A DNA stretch of 64,000 bases from Flavobacterium psychrotrophum (GTDB lineage Bacteria > Bacteroidota > Bacteroidia > Flavobacteriales > Flavobacteriaceae). A program made the translations under genes and the position numbers. Shown here piece after piece: positions 55,342 to 63,563 of this stretch. Position 1 is the first letter of the stretch. Each line of letters begins with the position of its first letter. The notes under the pieces are model-generated. The model searched no databases. It was not told the origin of the DNA and was given only the letters and a program-made list of their open reading frames with translations. Where the stretch lies: assembly GCF_003403075.1 (NCBI RefSeq), contig NZ_CP031557.1, positions 1,612,001-1,676,000 on the forward strand, in the 5' to 3' direction.

Positions 55342-55761
55342 TTAGTCCTTAAAACGTTCCCATTTTATAAGCATGAATTTATCGCCAAGCTCAGTAATAA
55401 TCATGCCTGCGCCAGATAAGCGGTCTTTGTTTTTGAGGTATTCTACAAGTTCTAAATGGTTGAATATCTTATAGGTGGGATGATAATCGCCGTGTGATGG
55501 TTTCTTGACCTTAAACTCCTTTACCCAGTTGCTTACCGTAACATGGGATACGCCAATAATACGCTCAATTTCCCTAAAGCTAAGTCCTTCAAGATACAGC
55601 TGTAATACTTTAGTAACGTAATAGTTATCTATCTTCTTACCTATTTTGTTAACGGTAAAATAATAGTTGCATTTTTTACAGAGATAACGCTGCTTATTAC
55701 TTATTATTCCGCTCTTAACTATCTGGTTGCCGTGGCATTTTGGGCAGGCTAAAATGTCCAT
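55342..55761 (-). CDS. IS1 InsA-like zinc-ribbon/HTH DNA-binding protein
   Basis: The 139-residue protein begins with a zinc ribbon (CPKCHGNQ and, 18 residues later, CKKC). A helix-turn-helix region follows (LEGLSFREIERIIGVSHVTVSNWV), and then a 50-residue tail with no similarity I recognise. The first two parts resemble InsA, the DNA-binding half of IS1. There is no InsB reading frame, no terminal repeats and no frame damage, so I read it as a domesticated transposase fragment now acting as a regulator. It sits directly upstream of the porin gene and is a candidate regulator of the uptake cluster. Confidence 0.85.
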   Translation of the reverse strand: MDILACPKCHGNQIVKSGIISNKQRYLCKKCNYYFTVNKIGKKIDNYYVTKVLQLYLEGLSFREIERIIGVSHVTVSNWVKEFKVKKPSHGDYHPTYKIFNHLELVEYLKNKDRLSGAGMIITELGDKFMLIKWERFKD

Positions 55762-55794
55762 ATATACTATTTTTGCATAAATATAATAATTTAG

Positions 55795-55802
55795 CAAATA
55801 TA
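55795..55802 (-). promoter_or_regulatory. -7 box for the InsA-like regulator gene
   Basis: The minus strand reads TATATTTG, 33 bases before the ATG at 55761. The gap 55803-56046 is AT-rich and shows no gene. Confidence 0.5.
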
Positions 55803-56046
55803 TAAAAACGAATAATAAAAAAAATGTCTTGTTTTTTTATTTACAGAACAATTATAATTTAAAATAATTACACATAATTCATAGATTGATGTATTTAATA
55901 GATTGACTTTGCTTTGTTATAATACATTTTAATATATACCATTGGCATTTTTAGTATTTAGTATTATGAGTTAAAAATTCTACCCTGTAACACCGTAAAC
56001 AGTTGGGGAAAGTTGAAAAAACCAGAATTTATAAGGACCAGATGTT

Positions 56047-57087
56047 TTAGTCAAGAATATTTACATCCCAGGATAATGTAGTATCGTAATACAACTCACC
56101 GTTTTGAACCACAAGTGGCGAGTCAAAATTATTAGTATATAAAGCACCGGTACCCAGACCTTGTGGCATCGGGTTATTTTTAGTAAAAGTGTACTGGGCA
56201 ATGGCGTTAAGGCCAATATTACTTTCTAATGCAGATGTGATCCACCAGCCAATATTGTACTTTTCAGCAAGAACTATCCATTCCTCACTTCCTCTAAACC
56301 CACCTACAAGGCTTGGTTTTAGAATGATGTATTGGGGTTGTATTTTTTGCAGTAAGGCTTCTTTATCTTCATAGCTAAAAACACCTATAAGTTCTTCATC
56401 AAGCGCTATGGGAAGTGATGTATCTAAGCAGAGTTTCTTCATTGCATCAGGCTGCCCTGCTTTTACAGGTTGCTCTATGCTATGTAATTCAAATATTGAT
56501 AGTTGTGATAGTTTACTTAAAGCATCTGCTACAGCAAAAGCGCCATTAGCATCTACGCGTATCTCTATTTCATCTGCGCTAAAATGCTGCCTGATAAATG
56601 CTAAAAGATTAAGTTCTTTTTCGAAATCTATAGCACCAATTTTGAGTTTGATACAGTTAAAACCCTGTGCAAGTTTATCCTCGATTTGCTGCTTCATGTA
56701 GCCCTCATCCCCCATCCAGACCAGTCCGTTTATAGGGATGTTTGCCTTGCCTGAAGTAAATGTCGATGGATAGATTTCAAAAGCATTTTGTGCAGCTAAA
56801 GACCTAAACGCGGTTTCTAAACCAAACTGTATTGAAGGAAATTCAATTAATGCTTCCCACAAGGCAGCCTCGCCTAAATGAATATTATTGCAGGCCCACT
56901 TTAGCTTTTCTTCATAATCTGGCCGGTCGTCAATGCTTAAGCCACGCAGTATACCACACTCACCTATCCCCTTTTTGCCATCAGCTTCCAGTATAATGAA
57001 CCAGGTTTCTTTTTGGGTCATTACACCACGTGATGTTCCGCTGGGGCGTTTAAAATCAAGAATGTATTGTTGATATTTTGCTATCAT
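56047..57087 (-). CDS. menC: o-Succinylbenzoate synthase
   Basis: The 346-residue enolase-superfamily enzyme dehydrates SHCHC to o-succinylbenzoate in menaquinone synthesis. The acid/base lysine pair is in CIKLKIGA near residue 158. The metal ligands are RVDANGAF near residue 190, the Glu of HSIEQPVK near residue 217 and the Asp of ALDEEL near residue 240. The second catalytic lysine is in IILKPSLVGG near residue 265. It is the last gene of the leftward menaquinone cluster, separated from the hydrolase gene by an inverted repeat. Confidence 0.94.
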   Translation of the reverse strand: MIAKYQQYILDFKRPSGTSRGVMTQKETWFIILEADGKKGIGECGILRGLSIDDRPDYEEKLKWACNNIHLGEAALWEALIEFPSIQFGLETAFRSLAAQNAFEIYPSTFTSGKANIPINGLVWMGDEGYMKQQIEDKLAQGFNCIKLKIGAIDFEKELNLLAFIRQHFSADEIEIRVDANGAFAVADALSKLSQLSIFELHSIEQPVKAGQPDAMKKLCLDTSLPIALDEELIGVFSYEDKEALLQKIQPQYIILKPSLVGGFRGSEEWIVLAEKYNIGWWITSALESNIGLNAIAQYTFTKNNPMPQGLGTGALYTNNFDSPLVVQNGELYYDTTLSWDVNILD

Positions 57088-57118
57088 GAATTGCGAATTG
57101 AATCAATTACACTAAGTT

Positions 57119-57206
57119 ACGCAAAGAAGGCACAAAGTTTCACTAAGGGTATAATCAAAAGTACGTATACCTTATGGCCTTTGCGAAACTTTGTGCCTTC
57201 TTTGAG
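57119..57206. repeat. Inverted repeat (CAAAGAAGGCACAAAGTTTC family)
   Basis: The left arm (about 57119-57148) and right arm (about 57178-57206) are inverted copies sharing CAAAGAAGGCACAAAGTTTC. A further GCAAAGTATCTCAAAG-like half copy adjoins the right arm. This type of repeat recurs in Flavobacteria. It separates menC from the hydrolase gene. Confidence 0.8.
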
Positions 57207-57219
57207 ATACTTTGCGATA

Positions 57220-57894
57220 TTATACGGTCAGGCTATCGCCTATTTCTAGTAAGGTAATCTTCTTTCCTTTATCAGTAAATAGCTTCTTAGTCGCTTCATG
57301 GTCTATTTTGATATAACCAAACGTATCATAGTGATAACCCAGTACATTGTCGCATTCAACAAAATCTGATGCTATAACAGCATCTTCAGCATCCATGGTA
57401 AAGTTAGAGCCAATAGGCAGGATAGCAAGATCCAGCTTTGTACGCAGCGGAATAAGCTTCATATCATAGGTAAGGGCAGTATCGCCGGCTATATAAATGT
57501 TCTTATCAGCCTCTATAACAAAACCACCCTGGTTACCACCATATGTACCGTCAGGAAACTGGCTTGAGTGTATAGCATTTACATACTTTACCTTACCAAA
57601 GTCAAACTGCCAGCTGCCACCATGGTTCATAGGGTGTACGTTAAAACCTTTTTTACCATAATAAGTAGCAATCTCTGCGTTAGAAACTATGGTTGCACCG
57701 GTGTTTTTAGCAATTTCTTCTACATCCAGTACGTGATCACCATGTGCATGGGTAAGTAAAATATAATCGGCTTTAAGGTCTTCAATTTTTATATGTGCGG
57801 CAAGCTCATTAGCAGTGATGTAAGGGTCTACAATAATATGCTTTCCGTTAGTTTCAATGCCAAGACTGGCGTGTCCGTAAAATGTAATTTTCAT
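57220..57894 (-). CDS. UlaG-like metal-dependent hydrolase
   Basis: The 224-residue metallo-beta-lactamase-fold protein has the compact UlaG-type layout: KITFYGHASLGIETNGKHIIVDPYI at the start in two blocks, LTHAHGDHVLDVEE near residue 52 (HxHxDH) and IYIAGDTALTYDM near residue 140. The family, also known as UPF0173, hydrolyses phosphodiesters or lactones; the substrate is unknown. I use the ATG at 57894. The frame runs 16 codons further into menA. It lies between menA and menC in the same direction, a recurrent neighbour of menaquinone genes. Confidence 0.92.
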   Translation of the reverse strand: MKITFYGHASLGIETNGKHIIVDPYITANELAAHIKIEDLKADYILLTHAHGDHVLDVEEIAKNTGATIVSNAEIATYYGKKGFNVHPMNHGGSWQFDFGKVKYVNAIHSSQFPDGTYGGNQGGFVIEADKNIYIAGDTALTYDMKLIPLRTKLDLAILPIGSNFTMDAEDAVIASDFVECDNVLGYHYDTFGYIKIDHEATKKLFTDKGKKITLLEIGDSLTV

Positions 57895-57920
57895 AATGTG
57901 TGTATTTGGTAATTTGTAAT

Positions 57921-58823
57921 TTATAGTTGCATGGCAATGCATAGCAGCACCGACAAAAAGAATGTGCCCAGCGCTACTTTTTTAAGCTCAGGGTCTAAGT
58001 CGCGCGGAACAGTATTGTTAGCAACGGTTTTTAAATGCAGGAGAAATGGTATGTATGCAAGGAGAAAAACATACTGCACCGCAGTAAAATGATTTAATAT
58101 AGCAAAAGCAAGTGTTAATGCCAATGCGGTAATTATTACAGTATAATGATATAGCTTGGCGGCTTTAGCTCCCATTTTTACCACAATGGTATTTTTACCA
58201 CTCATGGTATCGCTTACCTGATCGCGCATGTTGTTAAGGTTAAGTACCGCAACACTTAATAGACCAACAGATATTGCCGGAAGTATTACCAACACATCTA
58301 CCTGCTTAGAGAACAGGAAGTAACAGCCAATAACACTAACAAGGCCAAAAAAGATAAAGACAAATACATCGCCAAGCCCTCTGTAGCCGTAAGCATTATT
58401 ACCTACCGTATATTTTATTGCAGCCGCAACAGCTCCTAATCCTAATACGAAAAAGAAAACCGAGTAGGCAAAATTTTCGCTGCCAAACGATAGGTAAATC
58501 AGCACAATGGCAGCAATCATAGTAAGAACCGATGTAATTATAATACCCTTTTTCATGGCGGGTATTGTAATAGCACCTTTTTGTATGGCGCGTTGCGGCC
58601 CTATACGGTGCTCATTATCTGTTCCCTTAACACCATCGCCATAATCATTAGCAAAGTTAGAAAGTACCTGTAAACCAAGTGTCGTAACTAATGCCAGAGC
58701 CAGTATGCCCCAATTAATATATCCTTGTGAAAACGCGTAAAAACTACCTACCAGTATGCCGGATACAGATAGTGGAAGTGTTCTTAAACGTGCGGCCTCA
58801 AGCCATGCTTTTGTATTAGACAT
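57921..58823 (-). CDS. menA: 1,4-dihydroxy-2-naphthoate polyprenyltransferase
   Basis: The 300-residue UbiA-superfamily membrane enzyme has about nine helices. It attaches the polyprenyl chain to DHNA, giving demethylmenaquinone. NFANDYGDGVKGTDN near residue 60 and NLNNMRDQVSDTMSGKNT near residue 195 are the two Asp-rich prenyl-diphosphate motifs. The N-terminus AWLEAARLRTLPLSVSG is the family start. It ends 26 bases before the hydrolase start and follows the second PH-domain gene by 79 bases. Confidence 0.95.
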   Translation of the reverse strand: MSNTKAWLEAARLRTLPLSVSGILVGSFYAFSQGYINWGILALALVTTLGLQVLSNFANDYGDGVKGTDNEHRIGPQRAIQKGAITIPAMKKGIIITSVLTMIAAIVLIYLSFGSENFAYSVFFFVLGLGAVAAAIKYTVGNNAYGYRGLGDVFVFIFFGLVSVIGCYFLFSKQVDVLVILPAISVGLLSVAVLNLNNMRDQVSDTMSGKNTIVVKMGAKAAKLYHYTVIITALALTLAFAILNHFTAVQYVFLLAYIPFLLHLKTVANNTVPRDLDPELKKVALGTFFLSVLLCIAMQL

Positions 58824-58902
58824 TTAATTTATTTTAAATTATAAATTTTGAATTCAAAGCGACGAATTACTTGCATTACCAAATTGACAAATCCACATGA
58901 AA

Positions 58903-60399
58903 TTACATCCAGTTTTTATCTGTGGTTTCTACCTGGTAAAGCCAGTAATTGGCCAGTTTTTTTAGTTGTGTAAAGTTAGCCAATCCAAAGGTAGTGTGCC
59001 CGCCGGCAGTATAAATTTTTATAACACCTACATCGCTCATTTTCTGCCAAAAGTATTGCTGCAATTGTATGCCCTGAATTTTATGAGGCATCAATATGTC
59101 ATTATCAATATCCCAGGCACCCCGCTGACGGATTATAAAATCGGGGGTTATAAATAGTCTGCTGTTCCTGAAAGCAAAGTAAATAAGTATGCCAACAAAC
59201 ACTACATAAAAAGGCACAACCATTAATATACCTGCTACAGGAGGTACCAGTTTTGTATAACCGTACAACAAGCCTACAGGCGCTATGATGAGAGTAAAGG
59301 TTTCAAAAATCATTTTACGAAAGTTAGGCTTTACAGCAAAACCGCGTTCCGGCATTTTTTCAAGTAAAAATTCTAACAGAATGTTCTTCTCGGTTTCGTT
59401 TACACCCGGAATTTCCATCGACATCTTAGCGCGGTCTTTACTTTGTTCCAAGTCTGATGCCTGACGAATCTTCACATCATTAATATCAAACTTTTTTTGG
59501 AAATAGTTACGCCCTACAGTAACCATTTGCACCTTATCGGGCCTTATGATCGTATTCTGCGTGTTTATAAGCCCGTGCGATAGTAATAGAGAATTTTTCT
59601 CTTTAGTAACCTTAAAATCATAAAAGCGCAGTATGGTTCGCCCCAAGTTTATAAGTAACGTTAATAAAAGGATAGAAAAAATAATGGATGCTATAAAGCG
59701 CAGCAGAAACTCGGTATTAAAATAATCGTGTATAAAGCTCTCTTTTGTATCGTTATAAGTAAGATAGTCATCCAGGTGCTGAAATGTAGAGATAAAAAAG
59801 GCAAACAATATACCAAAGCTCCTTACATAATTACTGGTAATACCTGTTTTTAATATACTGGAAAAGCTTATGTAAATAAAAGGCTTTTGCTTTGTTAATC
59901 CTAAAAATTCATCATCATTAAAAGTATCATCGGTTACAGCACCATCTTGTAAAAGGCGTTGTTTAAGAGCCAGTGCATACTGCCTGGATACTGCTTTTAT
60001 GGTTATTTCGGTTTTTGAGCTTCCCGCAGTATCAACCTCCAGTTCATATACTTTAAGTATACGCTGTATAAAATTCTGGTTGATGTTTACCTGCTGTATT
60101 TTATGCAACGGAACTGCAATGCGGGTTTTTTTAAAGATCCCTTTCCGTAAAACAAAATCGCCGTCTTCTATAAAAAAGGTAAAATTAAGGTACCGGAAAT
60201 AACCTATTATTAGTCCGCCAACAAGTACAATAGCAAAAGGAATCACATAAAAAAGCCATTTCTTTTTTTCTGAAAACAACGATATTACAACAAACGGCAA
60301 TAAGGCCCGCACACCCTCCTGAAACGAATCTGCAAACATTATAAAGATACCCAGTAATGACTGTCGCTGCGGGGTGTTGAAATTAATTTGCTGCTCCAT
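58903..60399 (-). CDS. PH (bPH2) domain membrane protein, YdbT-like
   Basis: The 498-residue protein contains three bacterial PH-like domains separated by pairs of transmembrane helices, the YdbT architecture: LRKGIFKKTRIAVPLHKIQQVNI near residue 75, a middle copy with LLSHGLINTQNTIIRPDKVQMV, and a C-terminal copy with FIIRQRGAWDIDNDILMPHKIQG. Its start overlaps the end of the preceding PH gene by 17 bases. I chose the ATG at 60399. In Bacillus, YdbS/YdbT affect resistance to bacteriocins; a general role in envelope lipid or stress sensing is inferred. Confidence 0.88.
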   Translation of the reverse strand: MEQQINFNTPQRQSLLGIFIMFADSFQEGVRALLPFVVISLFSEKKKWLFYVIPFAIVLVGGLIIGYFRYLNFTFFIEDGDFVLRKGIFKKTRIAVPLHKIQQVNINQNFIQRILKVYELEVDTAGSSKTEITIKAVSRQYALALKQRLLQDGAVTDDTFNDDEFLGLTKQKPFIYISFSSILKTGITSNYVRSFGILFAFFISTFQHLDDYLTYNDTKESFIHDYFNTEFLLRFIASIIFSILLLTLLINLGRTILRFYDFKVTKEKNSLLLSHGLINTQNTIIRPDKVQMVTVGRNYFQKKFDINDVKIRQASDLEQSKDRAKMSMEIPGVNETEKNILLEFLLEKMPERGFAVKPNFRKMIFETFTLIIAPVGLLYGYTKLVPPVAGILMVVPFYVVFVGILIYFAFRNSRLFITPDFIIRQRGAWDIDNDILMPHKIQGIQLQQYFWQKMSDVGVIKIYTAGGHTTFGLANFTQLKKLANYWLYQVETTDKNWM

Positions 60400-60991
60400 C
60401 CTCATCGGTTGTTTCAGACAAAATTTCACGGTTACGCTCTTCAACAGCTGCCGAATAAAGATCAGTCTCCTCTTCTTCCTGTTTGTTTTCTATTTTACCA
60501 ATAAGTAATTTTTTCAGGGCTGAAGCGTGTATTTTTTCAAGGCCGGGAATTTTAATGTCGCCACCTGTACCCCCGGCAGTAAATATCTCAACAGTAGCCA
60601 GGCCAAGCCAGCGCGCTACAATACCTTCATGCTGGGCTACGTGCTGCACCCTGTTATAAGGTATTATCATTGTAGTGGTGCTTATGGCACCGCTACGGTA
60701 AATAACATCGTGCGTGCGAAACGCAAAGCCTTTATTCCTGAAACTTATATAACGGGTTATAATAGTAAAAAGTAACAATACAATATACCCTATAGTTATT
60801 TGCATCCAGTAATCAGGCGCATCAGTAACAAAATAAAAGAGCAACCCGGCCACTATGGCCATAATGCCAAATACAAAGGCTATATTAAACCATATCACAT
60901 TGAGGTATGAAGGATGTATGGGTGTAAGCTCCACATCTTCATACCGGGGCAGGTTAAGGGTATCTATAGTTTCGTTGCTAAAATCGTTCAT
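60383..60991 (-). CDS. PH (bPH2) domain membrane protein, YdbS-like
   Basis: The 202-residue protein has two transmembrane helices (about 28-50 and 60-80). One bPH2 domain follows, with VIYRSGAISTTTMIIPYNRVQHV and LATVEIFTAGG, the YdbS layout. A charged tail rich in Glu follows (about 160-202). It pairs with the YdbT-like gene, which overlaps its 3' end by 17 bases, so the two proteins are probably made together and form a complex. The pair sits inside the menaquinone cluster. Confidence 0.9.
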   Translation of the reverse strand: MNDFSNETIDTLNLPRYEDVELTPIHPSYLNVIWFNIAFVFGIMAIVAGLLFYFVTDAPDYWMQITIGYIVLLLFTIITRYISFRNKGFAFRTHDVIYRSGAISTTTMIIPYNRVQHVAQHEGIVARWLGLATVEIFTAGGTGGDIKIPGLEKIHASALKKLLIGKIENKQEEEETDLYSAAVEERNREILSETTDEDGAAN

Positions 60992-60999
60992 TTTAGTTA

Positions 61000-61024
61000 T
61001 TGGTTGTCAGTTGTTGGTTGTCAG
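61000..61024. repeat. Short direct repeat TTGGTTGTCAG, period 14
   Basis: TTGGTTGTCAG occurs at 61000-61010 and again at 61014-61024. A partial inverted match (AACTAACAACCATAAACC) lies about 80 bases on, before the menB stop codon. It looks like a degenerate dispersed repeat. Confidence 0.5.
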
Positions 61025-61116
61025 CCTTACTCAGATAATTGTATGAAATAATTCATTATAAGCTTATAACGTATGATGAAGTTTCTATCAACCTGTAACT
61101 AACAACCATAAACCGG

Positions 61117-61959
61117 TTACGGTATCCACTTAATATCACGGAAGTTAGGCTTTCTCTTTTCAAGAAAAGCATCACGTCCTTCTTTTGCCTCTTCGGTCAT
61201 GTAAGTAAGGCGTGTGGCCTCACCGGCAAATACCTGCTGACCTACCATACCATCATCGGTAAGGTTAAAGGCAAACTTAAGCATCTTGATAGATGTAGGC
61301 GATTTACCCAGTATTTCCTGTGCCCATTCATAAGCTGTATCTTCAAGTTCGGCATGGGGTATAACAGCATTTACCATACCCATATCATAAGCCTCCTGCG
61401 CGTTGTAGTTTCTTCCTAAAAAGAATATTTCACGTGCACGTTTCTGGCCTACCATTTTAGCAAGGTATGCAGAACCATATCCACCGTCAAAACTGGTAAC
61501 ATCGGCATCGGTTTGTTTAAAAATAGCGTGTTCTTTACTGGCCAGGGTAAGGTCGCAAACTACATGCAGGCTATGCCCCCCGCCTACTGCCCATCCGGGA
61601 ACTACGGCAATAACTACCTTTGGCATAAAACGGATAACACGCTGTACCTCTAAAATATTAAGGCGGTGCATACCATCATCGCCCACATACCCCTGGTGTC
61701 CGCGGGCTTTTTGGTCGCCGCCACTGCAAAAGCTGTACACACCGTCTCTGCTTGAAGGCCCTTCGGCGCTAAGTAATACGACACCTATAGAGGTATCCTC
61801 CCTGGCATCTATAAAAGCTTCAAAAAGTTCGGCTGTGGTTTTAGGACGAAAGGCGTTGCGCACATCGGGCCTGTTAAAAGCTATGCGGGCTACGCCATTA
61901 CATTTCTTATAGGTTATATCTTCAAACTCCTTTACGGTTTTCCAGTTAATTTTATCCAT
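61117..61959 (-). CDS. menB: 1,4-dihydroxy-2-naphthoyl-CoA synthase
   Basis: The 280-residue crotonase-family enzyme closes the second ring of menaquinone. NRPDVRNAFRPKT near residue 30, SFCSGGDQKARG near residue 76 (the oxyanion-hole glycines), VPGWAVGGGHSLHVVCDL near residue 120 and FDGGYGSAYLAK near residue 160 are the MenB signatures. The length is standard. It is the first gene of the leftward menaquinone cluster within the window; menD, menF and menE are not here. Confidence 0.97.
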   Translation of the reverse strand: MDKINWKTVKEFEDITYKKCNGVARIAFNRPDVRNAFRPKTTAELFEAFIDAREDTSIGVVLLSAEGPSSRDGVYSFCSGGDQKARGHQGYVGDDGMHRLNILEVQRVIRFMPKVVIAVVPGWAVGGGHSLHVVCDLTLASKEHAIFKQTDADVTSFDGGYGSAYLAKMVGQKRAREIFFLGRNYNAQEAYDMGMVNAVIPHAELEDTAYEWAQEILGKSPTSIKMLKFAFNLTDDGMVGQQVFAGEATRLTYMTEEAKEGRDAFLEKRKPNFRDIKWIP

Positions 61960-62135
61960 TACAGTAGTTATATTTTACCGTAAAAATAGGCAATTTTTAT
62001 TGTTTGGTCGCAAGAAAAAAAATGCTTGGTACCAAAGCCGCTGCCTTTCAAAAAGTTAAAGAAAACAACACAATAAAATTTAAAAAATAACTGTTAACAC
62101 TATCAAAAAAGGGTTTTATAACTAATGGCTTTAAT

Positions 62136-62143
62136 TATATTTG
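62136..62143 (+). promoter_or_regulatory. -7 box for the serine hydrolase gene
   Basis: TATATTTG matches TAnnTTTG and lies 23 bases before the ATG at 62167. Its position inside the longer open frame supports the shorter start. Confidence 0.55.
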
Positions 62144-62166
62144 CGGTTTCGACCCTAGACACACAC

Positions 62167-63363
62167 ATGAAGATTTTACGATATACACCCTTTATATTAT
62201 TACTTTTATTAACGGCCTGTAAACAGGAATCAAAAGCACTGGCAGACAATACAGATGATAATGAGCCTGATACTGTACTACATATAACACCGTTAAACAC
62301 AAAGTTCGCAAAGCTGAGCGACAGCTACAAAAATTCAAAAAAAACAGCCATACAGCATTTTTATAATAAGGTATGGTCTAAAGATGACCTGAGCGGTGGC
62401 TTTTTAGTAGCCAAGAACGGGCAAATAATTTTTGAACATTATGGCGGCTTTGCAAACAGGAAAGAAAAGACTGAGATAACCGAAGATACCCCGCTGCACC
62501 TTGCATCGGTAAGTAAGGTACTAACAGCAGCCGTGATACTTAAGCTGGTAGACCGTGGCAAACTGGATCTTGACCAGAAGGTAAACACGATTCTTCCGGA
62601 ATTTCCTTATGAGGATATTTCTATAAAAATGCTGCTTAATCACCGTAGCGGACTGCCTAACTATGCTTATTTTAGTGATGACCGCGCCATTTGGGACCGG
62701 TCTATGATGACCAACCAGGATGTGTTGAATTTATTGGCTGAGCATAAATTTGCGCTTTACTTTAAGCCCGATAAAAAGTTTGGTTATTGTAATACAAACT
62801 ATACCATGCTGGCACTGGTAATAGAAAAGCTTACCGGCATGAACTATCGCCAGGCAATGAAAAAGGTAATTTTTGAGCCGCTGGGCATGAAGAACACTTT
62901 TGTGTTTGATTATGAGAAAGACAAAGCTACGGCATCGCTGTCTTATAAAGGGAATGGCGTGTTGTATGATTATGATTTTTTAGATAACATATATGGCGAT
63001 AAGAACATCTACTCTACCCCGAGGGATATGCTTAAGTTTGACCTGGCTACCTACTCTAAAAAATTCCTGAATCCTAAACTTGTAAAGCAGGTTTTTCAGG
63101 GGTACAGTTATGAACATAAGGGTGAAAGAAATTATGGCCTTGGCATACGTATGCACGAATGGGAAACAGGTGAAAAACTGTTTTACCATAACGGATGGTG
63201 GCATGGTAACACAACATCATATGTTACGCTAAAAAAAGATACTGTTACGCTTATAGCACTTAGCAACAGGTTTTCGTATAAGCCTTATAAAATATGGAAG
63301 CTTTCTACCCAGTTTGGTAAATATCCTATAAAACCGGATAAAGGAGACGACGGCGCAGAATAA
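62167..63363 (+). CDS. Beta-lactamase-family serine hydrolase lipoprotein
   Basis: The 398-residue protein has a lipoprotein signal (LRYTPFILLLLLTACKQ, lipobox LTAC). It has the class C beta-lactamase / esterase fold: LASVSKVLTAAV near residue 118 carries the SxxK nucleophile, FGYCNTNYTML near residue 205 the YxN tyrosine and FYHNGWWHG near residue 340 the third (HxG) motif. The family includes D-alanyl-D-alanine carboxypeptidases and esterases, so annotation as an antibiotic-resistance gene would be unjustified. It is a single gene with a strong terminator. Confidence 0.92.
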   Translation: MKILRYTPFILLLLLTACKQESKALADNTDDNEPDTVLHITPLNTKFAKLSDSYKNSKKTAIQHFYNKVWSKDDLSGGFLVAKNGQIIFEHYGGFANRKEKTEITEDTPLHLASVSKVLTAAVILKLVDRGKLDLDQKVNTILPEFPYEDISIKMLLNHRSGLPNYAYFSDDRAIWDRSMMTNQDVLNLLAEHKFALYFKPDKKFGYCNTNYTMLALVIEKLTGMNYRQAMKKVIFEPLGMKNTFVFDYEKDKATASLSYKGNGVLYDYDFLDNIYGDKNIYSTPRDMLKFDLATYSKKFLNPKLVKQVFQGYSYEHKGERNYGLGIRMHEWETGEKLFYHNGWWHGNTTSYVTLKKDTVTLIALSNRFSYKPYKIWKLSTQFGKYPIKPDKGDDGAE

Positions 63364-63384
63364 ATATAATCGTTTAAAAATTTT

Positions 63385-63427
63385 ATAACCCCACTATGCA
63401 GTATGTGTATGTGGGGTTATTTTTTTG
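63385..63427 (+). terminator. Hairpin terminator after the serine hydrolase
   Basis: ATAACCCCAC pairs with GTGGGGTTAT over a 16-base loop, followed by seven T residues. Confidence 0.9.
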
Positions 63428-63509
63428 TGCGCGATAAGTCATTTTATAAATGTATTTCAGAATGTTTTGGGTTGTAAACAAAAATAGGTTGATAATTTTT
63501 TAATTCATT

Positions 63510-63530
63510 ACTCTACTAATTTAGTAGAGT
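63510..63530. promoter_or_regulatory. Perfect 10-bp inverted repeat, candidate operator
   Basis: ACTCTACTAA and TTAGTAGAGT form a perfect inverted repeat around a single T. The right edge is four bases from the -7 box (63535-63542), in the space where the -33 region would be. The ACTA/TAGT half-sites resemble those bound by BlaI/MecI/CopY-type repressors; that comparison is from memory. Confidence 0.65.
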
Positions 63531-63534
63531 TTTA

Positions 63535-63542
63535 TATTTTTG
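63535..63542 (+). promoter_or_regulatory. -7 box of the sterol desaturase-family gene
   Basis: TATTTTTG matches TAnnTTTG, 21 bases before the ATG at 63564. Confidence 0.6.
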
Positions 63543-63563
63543 CAGTGCACACAATCAAAACAC

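Noticed and set aside
55342-55761. Active IS1 insertion sequence
   Set aside because: There is no InsB frame, no terminal inverted repeats and no target duplication that I can see.
62167-63363. Antibiotic-resistance beta-lactamase
   Set aside because: The motifs fit the broad class C / D-Ala carboxypeptidase / esterase family, and the lipoprotein signal and context give no support for resistance.
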